From Cordylochernes scorpioides (lineage: Eukaryota; Arthropoda; Arachnida; Pseudoscorpiones; Chernetidae), in contig CP092882.1 in the NCBI GenBank assembly GCA_030710605.1, positions 16,922,316 through 16,986,315 on the forward strand: 64,000 nucleotides of DNA. Reading direction: 5' to 3'. The notes below the pieces were generated by a model. It made no database searches and had not been told where the DNA came from. It saw only the letters and a program-made list of their open reading frames with translations. Positions within the stretch are counted from its first letter, which is position 1. Each line of letters starts with the position of its first letter. Of this stretch, positions 11,662 to 21,411 are shown piece by piece. The translations under genes were made by a program, and so were the position numbers.

Positions 11662-11980
11662 TTTAGATAATAAAAAGGGATATATTGGATTGAATAAAAT
11701 ATTTATTTGCCAATATTTCGGTTGACTTGAACGCCAACCTTTGTCAAGGCATTACATTTTGTATAAACAAACTCAGCGCCGCATAATGTCATTATATTAC
11801 TGTCCCCCCCATCTCAATTGTATTTAAAAACAAATATTTTAACTGTAATTTAATTACACTATGCGGCGCTGAGTTTGTTTATACAAAATGTAAAATTTTA
11901 ATAATGGTTGGCGTTCAGCTAACCGGAATATTGGTAAATAAATCATTTATTCAATCCAATATATGCCTTTTTATTATCTA
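11662..11980. repeat. HH-e inverted dimer (longer variant)
   Basis: Outer arms start TTTAGATAATAAAAAGG and end in the inverse TTTTTATTATCTAAA. The inner part adds AAACTCAGCGCCGCATA (about 11766-11786) and its inverse at 11860-11880. The core GAACGCCAACC, with CAAGG before it, is the same hammerhead-like stem as at 11401. A third copy of this variant lies at 51768-52142. Confidence 0.75.
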
Positions 11981-11995
11981 AAGATATGTATATTA

Positions 11996-12135
11996 TGATG
12001 CATCAGCGCGCCATCTATTATGAATATTAGAAACTATTATAGACGCGTATGATTCTTTTGAAAATTAAACAATTTCTGCTGCCCTTACTGCAATGGAAAA
12101 ATTGATGGGAGGGCCTGGCTCATCAGTGGTGTATA
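11996..12135 (-). repeat. HH-d copy
   Basis: Reads GATGCATCAGCGCGCCATCT at the left end, TTATAGACGCGTATGATTC, CTGCCCTTACTGCAATGG, then GGGAGGGCCTGGCTCATCAG at 12109-12128. This is the full HH-d order in reverse orientation; the right end is truncated. Confidence 0.7.
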
Positions 12136-12829
12136 TATATTTTAAAATTGCACATATATTTGAACAAAATAAATTTATAAATAATATTACCTCTTCTAAT
12201 TGTATCCATAGCCTTGCAAATATCCCTCTGCTCACAGACTATAAGATTCCATAACAATTAAATAGGATATTTCTCTCAACTTCATTAAAATATATAGAAT
12301 AATTTTTAAGTTCAAAAATAGATAATATATTCTCTGGGAGACAAATGAAACTTTTCAAAGTTTTTTCCTTATGGTACCCCATTTTATAAATAGTTGTAAA
12401 AACTTTCATAAAACACACGCATAAAATAATGTGACATAAGACATATACAATGTCTCTTTTAAATTTATTTTTTAAATTAAAGTAACAAAAATAAAAAAAA
12501 GCAAAATATTTAAAAATATTAGGTATATTAATGAACATCAAATACATCATAATTTAGGTAAAAATGTAACGAATACTTTTAAAACTAGCCAAATTTCCAC
12601 CACTATTTTTTTTTTCAGGTGCACTTAGAGTGTTTCCAATTGGAAAAATTCCAGATTTACAAATAAATTTGGCTGGTTTCCACTGATCTTTATTTTTGAC
12701 CTCCCTTAAATATGAGCCACCCTACCCTTATTTATGTAATATTTCGTAAGTCATTTTAATATATATTTTAGATACATATAAATAACATTCATAGATTATA
12801 TAATAAAATATATTTTAAATTTTTTAAAT

Positions 12830-12925
12830 AAAAAGGCATATATTGGATCAAAATATCATTTATTTTACCAATATTTCAGTTGGCTGAACGCCAACCTTTA
12901 TCAAGGTATTATAACATTTTAAAGG
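12830..12925 (+). repeat. HH-e single arm
   Basis: AAAAAGGCATATATTGGATC, CAATATTTCAGTTGGCTGAA and CCAACCTTTATCAAGG, one arm only; it passes into a short TATTATAACATT repeat. Confidence 0.7.
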
Positions 12926-12929
12926 TATT

Positions 12930-13830
12930 ATAACATTATAATATTTTAAAATATATACAAATAAAATATGCTTATATAAACCATTCTAATAGATGATTTT
13001 GATGAAATATTTTTATTTCTGTTTTAAAATGCTCGAAAATGCTATGTTTTAAAATATTTATTGTTTGGAATAATATTTATGTGAGTAGCAACTGGCAACT
13101 TATTTATTTATTAGAGGGCGATATGAACTTTTTTGTGAAATATTTTAAAAATCTATAATAAATTGCATTGATATATATATTAGGTTGTATATTTGAACTT
13201 TCTTGAAAAATAATTTATGGATAAAAATTCTTTTTGCGAATAGAAATTTCATTTTAACATTACGAAAATAATTGAATTATTTAGACTAACATTTTTTTTA
13301 CACTTTATTTCTAAAGTTTCAGCAACCCACTGTCGCTTTTCAAGAAAATAATTTGTTTAATTTTCACTTTTATAAAAATTCTGAATGATCTTATATTTAA
13401 AAAGCGTGGAAATAGCAACAGAAGTTCGCCGAGACATTATAAATAAAGTGTTAAAAAAGATTGATGTAAATAATTAATAACTCAATTATAAAATCAAATA
13501 GAAAAATGGCGTTTTTCACACACACACATACACACACAACTGAAATTAATTATACATTTAACAAAATGGCGCATAAAACTTGTCTCGCATAAAGTTTCTA
13601 GACTTATTTTTATATTCTCTGATTTATATTAAAATTTCAAAACGTTCTTATTTAAAACAGAAGATTTTAAATAGGTAGTAGATTTTTGTGGCATTAGATC
13701 AATTAAAAGAGCAATAATTTAAATATTGTATTTTTAGATATTGGTGAGTGGCGACAAGCGTGTGTATGGTATCAAATGGTTTCAAGATATGTGATTGACA
13801 TTTTAAATTGTGACACATACACATACAATT
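12930..13830. other. AT-rich DNA, nothing recognised
   Basis: AT-rich with a short CACACACACA tract near 13520. No supported frames or mobile-element ends. Confidence 0.5.
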
Positions 13831-13835
13831 CAAAT

Positions 13836-14025
13836 AATACAATATAATACACTGCGGCCTGTGATTGTAAAACGACACTTCAAGTTACACCGCATGAGTT
13901 TCTTTTAAACGAAAAATCAATTTTTTTATTTCAAGGTGAAATATAAATTCGTTTAAAAGAAACTCATGCGGTGTAACTTAAAGTGTCGTTTTACAATCAC
14001 AAGCCGCAGTGTATTATATTGTATT
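13836..14025. repeat. Palindrome with 77-bp arms
   Basis: Arms 13836-13912 and 13949-14025 are nearly perfect inverse copies (right arm starts TCGTTTAAAAGAAACTCATG). The 36-nt loop is an inverted copy of the SINE-B tail (ATTTCAAGGTGAAATAT). A third copy of the arm's start lies at 14248-14297 directly after SINE-B, so the palindrome looks like an inverted partial duplication of that element. Confidence 0.85.
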
Positions 14026-14052
14026 ATAAGTTACTTTATGTATCATTTACGA

Positions 14053-14297
14053 ACGGAAAAATACGTCCAGGGTAGCCTAGTGGACATGGCATCTGCCCGG
14101 TAAGCGGAATATTGTGGGTTCGATTCCCATCCCTGGACACTTTTATTTTTCCGTTCATCATTACTTTTCATAATTCATCCTTTCATACCTCATCTAAAAA
14201 GGTTAGAAATAGTCGATATTTCACCTTGAAATAAAAAATTTGATTTTTCGTTTAAAAGAAACTCATGCGGTGTAACTTAAAGTGTCGTTTTACAATT
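14053..14297 (+). repeat. SINE-B, head-containing copy
   Basis: The Thr-like tRNA is enclosed by a 13-bp inverted repeat (GAACGGAAAAATA at 14051-14063 and TATTTTTCCGTTC downstream). It continues into TCATTACTTTTCATAATTCA, AGGTTAGAAATA and TTTCACCTTGAAATAAA, the body shared with 544-633 and 35380-35490. The tail TCGTTTAAAAGAAACTCATG follows. This is the only copy here with the head. Confidence 0.7.
14066..14138 (+). tRNA. tRNA-Thr(GGT)-like cloverleaf heading SINE-B
   Basis: A full cloverleaf can be drawn: acceptor TCCAGGG/CCCTGGA (7 bp), TA, D-stem GCC/GGC, A26, anticodon stem TCTGC/GCGGA, 7-nt loop CCGGTAA with anticodon GGT at 14099-14101, variable loop ATATT, T-stem GTGGG/CCCAT, T-loop TTCGATT, then a C and a T-rich Pol III terminator. 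Position 33 is C instead of the near-universal T, and eukaryotes normally decode Thr with AGT rather than GGT. With the SINE tail downstream, I favour a SINE head over a working tRNA gene. Confidence 0.7.
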
Positions 14298-14406
14298 CAA
14301 ATATTATTAAATATTTTTTTCTACTGTCCTCTCAAAGAGAGATTACGTTCATAGTGTTTCCTTAAATACTTTCATCAATAATTCTACTAAAGTGCCGTAT
14401 ATATAT

Positions 14407-14594
14407 TGTAACAATGTATTTATTAATTTTATTATTTTTTATTAACAGAGTGGTCATTTTTATGTTTATATTTTTCTACTCTGTAAATTTCCTTCGTGGC
14501 TTATCTTTTGTTTACCAATCATAGTTTGTCCTTGCCTGAAATAAATTGTTGTTTCCTCCTGAAGTTTTTGACTTCTCTAATTTTCCACGTGGCA
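14407..14594 (+). mobile_element. Solo LTR (or TRIM), 188 bp, TG...CA, ATAT duplication
   Basis: Begins TGTAACAATG and ends CACGTGGCA. It is flanked by ATAT on both sides (14403-14406 and 14595-14598). A second copy at 31173-31361 has the same length, ends and duplication, which defines the boundaries. Contains AATAAATTG near the 3' third as a possible polyadenylation signal. No internal domain is attached. Confidence 0.75.
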
Positions 14595-14770
14595 ATATAA
14601 TTAAACGACGACGCCCTGACCATCCTGGCGTCAACCAAAACACACATCTATAAGTACTTCCTCGGTGTGGAATTGAGGAGTATTAAAGAAGACCTTGTCT
14701 GGAGGAGGACTCTCTCAAGGTGGGGAAGTCTTCCTTGCTGAAGAAATTTGTACACATACACTATAATTAA

Positions 14771-15048
14771 AAAATAAAAAAGGCATAACCTGACCAGGAG
14801 CACATGTGCTTTTTAGATGGCAGAGCGCCATCTAGTGGAACAGAAATCAACTAAACATTGATTTAGCCTGTTCCCTGATATTTAGGAAAACCCAATTTCT
14901 TGATATTCTTTATTATCAAGAAAATGGGTTGGCCAAATATCAGGGAACAGGTTAAATCAATGTTTAGTTGATTTCTGTTCCACTAGATGGCGCTCTGCCA
15001 TCTAAAAAGCACATGTGCTCCTGGTCAGGTTATGCCTTTTTTATTTTT
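14771..15048. repeat. HH-b inverted dimer, complete
   Basis: Arms of about 135 bp meet at a short centre near 14905-14925 (TTTCTTGATATTCTTTATTA). Outer ends AAAATAAAAAAGGCATAACC and its inverse. Contains AGCACATGTGCT and AGATGGCAGAGCGCCATCTA. Single arms lie at 10203, 16335, 19137 and 30440; the last is preceded by a decayed hammerhead core. Confidence 0.85.
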
Positions 15049-15139
15049 ATGATCATCACCTGACCTTTTTATTATTTTTTTTCTTTCATTTTTTCACACA
15101 TATATATAATTTGAACATCAAAATACAATATTTGAGCTG

Positions 15140-15240
15140 TATTATAGATTAGACCGATGAAACAGCTAGGAAGGGTTTACCGTTGATGAGCCAGGCCCTC
15201 CCAAAGGTTTTCTATCATCGCAGTAAGAACTGCAGGAAAT
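15140..15240 (+). repeat. HH-d fragment
   Basis: GATGAAACAGCTAGGAAGGG, TTTACCGTTGATGAGCCAGG and CCCTCCCAAAGG correspond to the GGGAGGG...CCCTCCC hairpin end of HH-d, diverged. Only this half is present. Confidence 0.55.
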
Positions 15241-15332
15241 TGTTATTTAAAGAAGCAATCGATATTAAATAATTTATAGTTATTACTAAAACCAAACATG
15301 TTTATAAATGACTAATTTAAAATATATAATAA

Positions 15333-15610
15333 CTAGCCGAATGACCCGGGCAACGCCCGTGTTTTACCCGATTGAATGTTTTGATTCAAATACTATTTGT
15401 TACAATTATAAATTGGCTCCTTAAATAAATGCATATGTTAGTTAATAACTATAGCCTATGTGCTTTATCTGTCTATGTACTGTTGGCTTCCGTAGGCGTC
15501 TCTTACTGGGAAAAAGAAAGAGAGGATTCCATTTAGTTATTAACTAATATATGCATTTATTTAAGGAGCGACCCGCTCCAACACAATAGTTACAAAAACG
15601 AAAAAGCGAG

Positions 15611-15642
<32 letters not shown>

Positions 15643-15764
15643 AAGGTGGCGTGATCGTAGCCAACCAATAGGAGGGCGCCATTCCAAAAAAAAAAAAAAA
15701 AAGCAAACGGTGACAGAGACGAAAACTGAGGAGATGAAGAATGACGCTCGTAACTGTATATAGA
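15333..15764 (-). mobile_element. Helitron, minus strand, same family as 41261
   Basis: CTAG at 15333-15336 with the hairpin GGGCAACGCCC. It shares with 41261-41686, in inverse orientation, TAAATAAATGCATATGTTAG, the internal inverted repeat around CTTCCGTAGGCGTCTCTTAC, a 28-nt G run (about 15613-15641), CAAAGGTGGCGTGATCG and the 5' end GCTCGTAACTGTATATAGA. The length of 432 bp is close to the 426 bp of the plus-strand copy. Confidence 0.8.
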
Positions 15765-16334
15765 ATTATAAAATAGATGAATGGCTATGTTTCGCCTGTG
15801 TTTTCCCCAATTAAATATTTGCCAAACGAATATCGTTTTTTAAAACATACACAATGTTATTTATATTATAATCATATAATTAATTTTTCTTATAATAGTA
15901 ATGATTGAATATTTTTCATTAATAAATGATAAAAAAAAACATCATGATGATATTTTTACTGACTACAAAATATGCAAATTAATTCTTTATTGAGATAATT
16001 TGCATATGTTCTGAATAACTATAGAAACAAACCCGCATTTCTATATATAGTAGTACTTGAAATGAAAATTGTATAGAAATTCATTAATTCATTCTATCAC
16101 AAACATAATTTTCCGAATCAAAATATGCAATTTAGTCTATTATAGGGTTAATTTTGACATTCTGGAGTTTAATGAAACGATGTCTCCTTTTCCAGATCTA
16201 ACCCTATATCTTGGTGACATTTTATCCAGATTGGTCATATATTGCGTATTTATAAAAGGATCAAACAAGCACATATTTCTATTTTATTTATATATATGAA
16301 AAACAATAGAAAAAAAAGTAAATATCTATAGCAA

Positions 16335-16431
16335 TAAATCAATGTTTAGGTGATTTCTGTTCCACTAGATGGCGCTCTGTCATCTAAATAGCATATGTGC
16401 TCCTGGTCAGGATATGCTTTCTTTATTTTTA
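16335..16431 (+). repeat. HH-b fragment
   Basis: AATCAATGTTTAGGTGATTT, ACTAGATGGCGCTCTGTCAT and TGCTCCTGGTCAGGATATGC, one truncated arm directly abutting the Helitron end at 16433. Confidence 0.75.
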
Positions 16432-16432
16432 A

Positions 16433-16931
16433 CTAGCCGAATGACCCGTGCAATGCCCGGGTTTTACCCGATTAAAGGTTTTTATTCAAATACTATTCGT
16501 TACAATTATAAATTGGCGCCGTGGATGTCACTCTTGTGAAACGTCCCGCTCCAAACTTTGAGTCTGAGAAGCGATATTTTTATAGAAAGATGATCTGGCT
16601 TTTGTTTTCTGCTCGAATGAATGTTTTTCTGTTAGAATTTTGTTCCTGCGTACAAAATAATGAACTGGTTTCACCTGTGGTCTCTGCTTTTTGGAATTTT
16701 TCCCTATATAATTTTGTATCTGATAATCAAACATGATACAGCAATATCGTCATCATCATTTTCTGACTAAAAATATATAGTTTTAATAATTGATTTATAT
16801 ATTTTTAAAATAGCCTATCGTCTTCCCCGTATTTTCTTTACCTATGTATGGAAATTTTGGTTTGAATTAGTGAACTACTGCGAATTTGTATACCGGACAT
16901 ACAAACAAACATTCATTTTTATATATATAGA
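16433..16931 (-). mobile_element. Helitron, minus strand, 499 bp, intact ends
   Basis: Minus-strand 5' end A|TCTATATATATAAAAATGAA (16931 leftwards) followed by GTTTGTTTGT; 3' end hairpin CCCGGGC...GCCCGGG-like, TCATTCGG, CTAG (16436-16433) and T. Insertion between A and T is typical of Helitrons. The 3' about 100 bp equals the outer Helitron at 2533. The 71-codon frame at 16521-16736 has no recognisable domain. Confidence 0.8.
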
Positions 16932-17531
16932 TATATATTTTTTAAAACCTTTAGAAAATATATAATCATATTGTCGCGTTGAAAAAAAAAAAAAAAAGAC
17001 ACGAGGAGAGATAAGCGCAGACGAGCGTTATTCTCGGTAACAACGGTCTAAAATTGTAACTACATACATTTATACAGCAATGACACAATTCAAACCAAAC
17101 TATGTAAATCTAATAAAATATAAATCTTAAAATTATGCAAATAACAAATTAACCACGCTACAATATTTTCACTTTCTCGACAGTATAATGATAATATGTA
17201 AATTCAGACATGCAACTTTGCATAATTACAGTCCATTTAATATCTTGGCATGAGTTTGTCATCCATCAATCAAGGTTTTGATGATAAATTGATAACTCTG
17301 GACATAATCCAAACCCATGTTCTTCCAAGCTATGATTAATTCTCCTTACATTTTATAAATTGGTCATTTTAACGGTTGTTCAATTTTAAGAAATATTATC
17401 CCCCTTTTTTAATGTATACATTTTTTTAAACACGAGAGAGAGAGACAATGACAATTAACAACTTTATTGACTCCTAGTCTTGTAGTTTTTTTAAACAAGG
17501 GTATTTCACGGTTTTGAATTTATAGATCATA

Positions 17532-18431
17532 CTAGCGGATGTGCCCGGCTTCGCCCGGGTTTCACCCGAGTAAAGGTTTGTATAACGAACATTTGTTAAA
17601 ACAATTCTCTATAAACATATAAAAAAAGAAAGATATATTTTGATGATTTGAAACTCGTAAATTTGAATCTCTCGATAAAGTGATAATTTTTTCCCGGTCC
17701 CTTGTGCCGTGTCATCCTGAATTTTGTATTTCCTAATTTTCTATATTTCAAAATAATCGTTTTATCTAGTGAACATATTTTCCCGGTCCCTTGAAAAATA
17801 CTCGATAAGTTGAATAAAATCATGGTCGTGAATCTCTCGATAAGGTGATCATTTTTTCCCGGTCCCTGTGTGCCGTGTCATCCCGAATTTTGTATTTCCT
17901 CGATAAAGTGAACATTTTTTACCGTTCCCTGTGAGCCGTGTCATCCTGAATTTTGTCTTTCCTAATTCTATACATTACAAAATCATCGACACGGGATATC
18001 ATTTAATGTTGTCTAAAGGGGGTTAAGAGAGCAGTCTCTTTCAAATGAAAAATGCTTTAATTAAGCAGATGTTTAAAGTAAAATATATGAGAGAGGCAAT
18101 CTTACAGGTTGTCGACGCTGTAAAATCCCCAGAGAGAGTGTTTTTGTAGCATCATGCTGTGACTCACACGATGACCCAAGGTCATCAGGAGCAGCAAACT
18201 AAGCCTATCTCCGTCTCAATGGTAGCGCTGCTTGCGAGTTATATATACAAATCTGCAAATAACTCTAAGGCTATTCAAGATATTCAAGAAATTTTTTTTC
18301 GTAAACCTTTCCGGGGATACACCTAATAATATCCCAAAATTTCACGGCGATTGGATGTATGGTTTTTGAATCCATAGAGGACACACACACACACAGACAG
18401 ACAGACAGACATTCATTTTTATATATATAGA
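17532..18431 (-). mobile_element. Helitron, minus strand, 900 bp, intact ends
   Basis: 3' end (minus) CCCGGGCGAAGCCGGGCACA then TCCG and CTAG at 17535-17532, T flank; 5' end A|TCTATATATATAAAAATGAA with a GTCTGTCTGTC run at about 18400. The interior holds four imperfect direct repeats built on TTTCCCGGTCCCT, GTGCCGTGTCATCC and GAATTTTGTATTTCC (from about 17690 to 17960). No helicase coding. Confidence 0.8.
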
Positions 18432-18433
18432 TT

Positions 18434-18500
18434 ACAATTACAATTATTTTATTTCCAAAGCGCTATATCCCGCAAGGGGCGCCAAACAAGGAGAAAAGTT
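18434..18500 (-). repeat. LINE-like 3' end
   Basis: The minus strand reads GGATATAGCGCTTTGGAAAT followed by AAAATAATTGTAATTGTAAT, a simple-repeat tail. This resembles the LINE end at 42061-42130 (GCCGGTATATCGCGTTTTGT then AAATAAATAAATAAA). It abuts the Helitron at 18431. Confidence 0.45.
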
Positions 18501-18786
18501 TATTTACATTATTCAACGCATGAAAACATTAGAGATCCAGATTTTGTAGAAAGTTTAGAATGTATTTACAAAATGAATTGAACTTTAAATATTATTATTA
18601 TTTTTTATCGGAAATCAAATCGTTAAGTTCACAAACAACTAGTTCATTCTTCATTCTATAATCTTGAAATGCTGGGCTTGAAATCCTAGTCAACAGCAAA
18701 ATAATCAAGTAAAATACAGTATTGTAATAAAAATATAAAATATTTACATCAGACGAAGCCTTCTCTGAAAGGACGTCTGGGTATTA

Positions 18787-18933
18787 TCAGGAGCTATAAG
18801 TCTCCTTGAGTGTGTACAGGCCCTTGCTTATTGTGCAGTTTTTGTTCCCAACATGGTCAATGGCAATGTTGAGGAATTCGCACAGAATTTTCTTGTGTTC
18901 AGGCGAGAGAGAGATTGAAACTACTTTTATAGT
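18787..18933 (-). CDS. Candidate terminal exon or element ORF tail, unknown
   Basis: The minus-strand frame open from 18933 to a TGA at 18787-18789 gives about 48 residues with ordinary composition (contains SPEHKKILCEFLNIAIDHVG and ISKGLYTLKETYSS). A CTCTCTCTCGCCTGAACACAAG-like tract could serve as a splice acceptor. The next 350 bp downstream on the minus strand are AT-rich and end near CGCTTTGGAAATAAAATAAT at 18445-18465, like a LINE tail. It may be a host last exon plus 3' UTR or a retroelement remnant; I do not recognise the peptide. Confidence 0.3.
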   Translation of the reverse strand, partial: TIKVVSISLSPEHKKILCEFLNIAIDHVGNKNCTISKGLYTLKETYSS

Positions 18934-19136
18934 TTATATAAGGTTATATAAAGCTAAAAATACAATATATTGAATAAATATATATTATAAATAAGAGAGA
19001 GAGAGAGAGTCAATTAAAAAAAAATCTTGCTTTACTTTTTTTTTCGAAACGCCTCAATTTTGAAATATCTATAGCAATATATAAGGTAATATATACGAGC
19101 GCCAACTGCGCAAAACACTTTCGTGGATGGTTTTTC

Positions 19137-19285
19137 TTGATTTATCAAGAAATTGGGTTGGCCAAATATCAGGGAACAGGTTAAATCAATGTTTAGTTGA
19201 TTTCTGTTCCACCAGATGGCGCTCTGCCTTCTGAAAAGCACATGTGCTCCTGGTCAGTATATGCTTACTTTGTTTTTAATATCAA
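19137..19285 (+). repeat. HH-b single arm
   Basis: AAGAAATTGGGTTGGCCAAA, TTTAGTTGATTTCTGTTCCA and GCACATGTGCTCCTGGTCAG in HH-b order; no inverted partner. Confidence 0.75.
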
Positions 19286-19652
19286 CACCTGATCTTTTTA
19301 TTTTTATTTTTTCAATTGTTTTTTCACATATATAGGTGTATGGAAGATGAGTATTAAATATTGATTTAACATTTCATTAATAAGGCATGTGTATACAATT
19401 ATACAATATATACTTGTATGTAATTATATATATATGGTGTCTATATTCCTCCGCTGATTAGTTCTCTATTGTCATGTGACCTTAAACAACCAATTAGCGT
19501 TGAGGTAGTAACGAGAGTATGATTTCTTAGTTCAATGGTTACATCGATCAACTAAATCGAGGTGTTAATTAAACTATTCTGGGATCGAATCTCAGGATTT
19601 CCTTTTTTTTTGTTTGTTTAATATAAAAATATATGTAGTAATATATGTCAAT

Positions 19653-19835
19653 GTAATTAAACTGGCCAAACCGCTGGGAGGGTTTACCACTGATGAGCCA
19701 GGCCCTCCCATTAATTTTTCCATTTCAGTAAGGGCAGTAGAAATTGTTTTATTTTTAAAAGAATTATACGCGTTTATAATAGTTTCAAATTTTCATAACA
19801 GATGGCGTGCTAAGGCATCACAATATGTCAATATA
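19653..19835 (+). repeat. HH-d, nearly complete copy
   Basis: ATTAAACTGGCCAAACCGCT, GGGAGGGTTTACCACTGATG, AGCCAGGCCCTCCC, AGTAAGGGCAGTAGAAATTG, then CAGATGGCGTGCTAAGGCAT. The GGGAGGG/CCCTCCC pair forms a 7-bp hairpin. This copy and 47435-47605 define the family at about 170-180 bp. Confidence 0.75.
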
Positions 19836-19999
19836 CACTAGATTTTCATATGTACCATAATTATAAATAGTATAACAGTTCCTATATGTAGATATAATTC
19901 AACGCGCCAGTTTGGCAATATCATGTAAGTTTTATTGAGAGTCCGCTACACCCAAGTCAGGGAGAAGTTTGATTCATAAAGATTGAGTCATTTCTTCAC

Positions 20000-20340
20000 G
20001 GAGGAACTTTCATAAGTCGTTAGTGAGTTTTACGACCACCGTCGGACACCAACAAACGAGCCGGACAACAGTAGATCATATCTTCCTCTCGTACTGATCA
20101 CATCCTTCTGAACCTTGCCGCGTCTTCGTCGCTGTCCTCTTTCTGAGCTGTCATCCTACCTGCCTCGTCCTTTGTGTTACTCATTGAACCCTGGAACCAC
20201 TTGGCCCCATGACTGCTAACGCTTGTGGTACGACATATATATATATGTATATTTTTAAAACCTCCGCATGATAATATTTTGTAACATAATCTGTTCCTTT
20301 CATCTATATAAATTACACCAGAGCATCTTTTGTTGGCTTG
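20000..20340. other. Unassigned GC-richer stretch
   Basis: Less AT-rich than its surroundings. A minus-strand frame (20098-20349) contains MSNTKDEAGRMTAQKEDSDE, whose DNA shares ATGAGT.ACACAAAGGA with the candidate exon at 1052-1153. Perhaps both derive from one element; support is slim. Confidence 0.25.
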
Positions 20341-20577
20341 CCCTCTCACTAACCAAATTGTACTTGCTTACTTTGACATAATGCCAAATCGTCTTTCTGT
20401 ATATACTCAATCTTATGAACACTTTGGCAAGTTTAGAGATATTTGTACACAGATTTATAAATCACTACTAATTCATCGTGTAAATAATTAAAGCTATATA
20501 TGTAAATAATTCTAATATAGCACAATAGTCTGATAGACTTCGTGTGCTTCTGTAATAATAAAATAAAAAAATCTATA
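20341..20577 (+). mobile_element. LINE 3' end, 5'-truncated
   Basis: Parallel to 53446-53690: the frame from 20341 to TAA at 20491 encodes the last about 50 residues (CPLTNQIV...LLIHRVNN), then shared 3' UTR AGCACAATAGTC, GACTTCGTGTGCTTCTGTAA and an A-rich tail. The frame is intact over its length. The upstream RT is absent, as expected for 5' truncation. Confidence 0.8.
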
Positions 20578-20633
20578 TAAATAAAACGTAATAAAATAAT
20601 AAAGAATTACTAGGAAAATTTAGACAAAATTAC

Positions 20634-20745
20634 CATTCATACTAGCAATGAGTTTCTTTTTATTAAAACGAGCAAGAGATATCGGGAGTACAATCTCTTG
20701 ATTATTTTAATAAAAAGAAATTCATTGCTAGTATGAATGGGATAA
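20634..20745. repeat. Fold-back with PLE-like tail
   Basis: ATTCATACTAGCAATGAGTT with TTTTATTAAAA at left and its inverse at right (20705-20738), separated by about 38 nt containing CGAGCAAGAGAT and CAATCTCTTG. The arm text GAGTTTCTTTTTATTAAAA is the inverse of the AATAAARAAACTC tail seen at other hammerhead-like copies. Confidence 0.7.
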
Positions 20746-20957
20746 TTTTATATAAATAAAATGTATTTTTAATAAAAAGTCACGATTTTAGTTCAGATGT
20801 CTTTTTCTTAATTTATTAACCTGATCCCAGTAAAATTTCACTTTTGTACTGTTTTTTTCAGATTGTTTGGCGTTCTCACGTACTTCTGTGCCTTAACTAC
20901 CTGTTTGTGGATTTTTCAGGATGTCTGAAAGACCAGTTTTTCAGTTCGTTGAGGTAC

Positions 20958-21011
20958 AGCTTGCACCACGCTGATGAGGGCCAACAGCCCGAAACGCGTA
21001 CGTGTTTAGCT
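20958..21011 (+). ncRNA. Type I hammerhead ribozyme, complete core
   Basis: CUGAUGA at 20971-20977; helix II GGGC/GCCC (20978-20981 with 20987-20990) and loop CAACA; GAAA at 20991-20994; minimal helix III A-C/G-U (20994-20995 with 20998-20999) and loop GC; cleavage triplet GUA at 20998-21000; helix I CACG/CGUG (20967-20970 with 21001-21004), then an internal loop and a second helix AGCU/AGCU (20958-20961 with 21008-21011). All core residues are present. Short palindromic helix III (ACGCGU) is typical of PLE hammerheads, which can act as dimers. It precedes an HH-a arm. Confidence 0.8.
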
Positions 21012-21195
21012 TTTCTTGATTAATCAAGAATGGGTATTTGGTCAATTCTGGAATAATTAAATATCAAAGAGATTAGTTGATATTTATTCCGATAGATGGC
21101 GTAAGTCATCAGCAACTTTTAGTTGTATGATCAGAAGAGGCTTTTTTCTTAATTTATAAACCTGATCCCAGTACAATTTCACTTTTGTAACATTT
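21005..21195 (+). repeat. HH-a arm downstream of the hammerhead
   Basis: TTCTTGATTAATCAAGAATG, GTATTTGGTCAATTCTGG, TTGATATTTATTCCGATAGA, TGGCGTAAGTCATCAGCAAC and the end CCTGATCCCAGTACAATTTC. This is the only HH-a copy with an intact ribozyme attached, and so shows the longer original layout. Confidence 0.75.
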
Positions 21196-21411
21196 TAAAT
21201 TGTTTGTTTGTTTCCCGTAGAAATATATCCCCACACTATATAAGAAATGTAAACTATTTTCAACCCGTATTATTTTTTTATTTTTCTAAAATTTAAAACA
21301 AATTAATTAAAACAAACTATTTAACCTATCTTTATCAAAGGAATTATAGAGTTTTGAAATATGACGCCACACCCTTCTGTTTATAAACATTTCGCGCAAC
21401 ACTTGGTCTGT

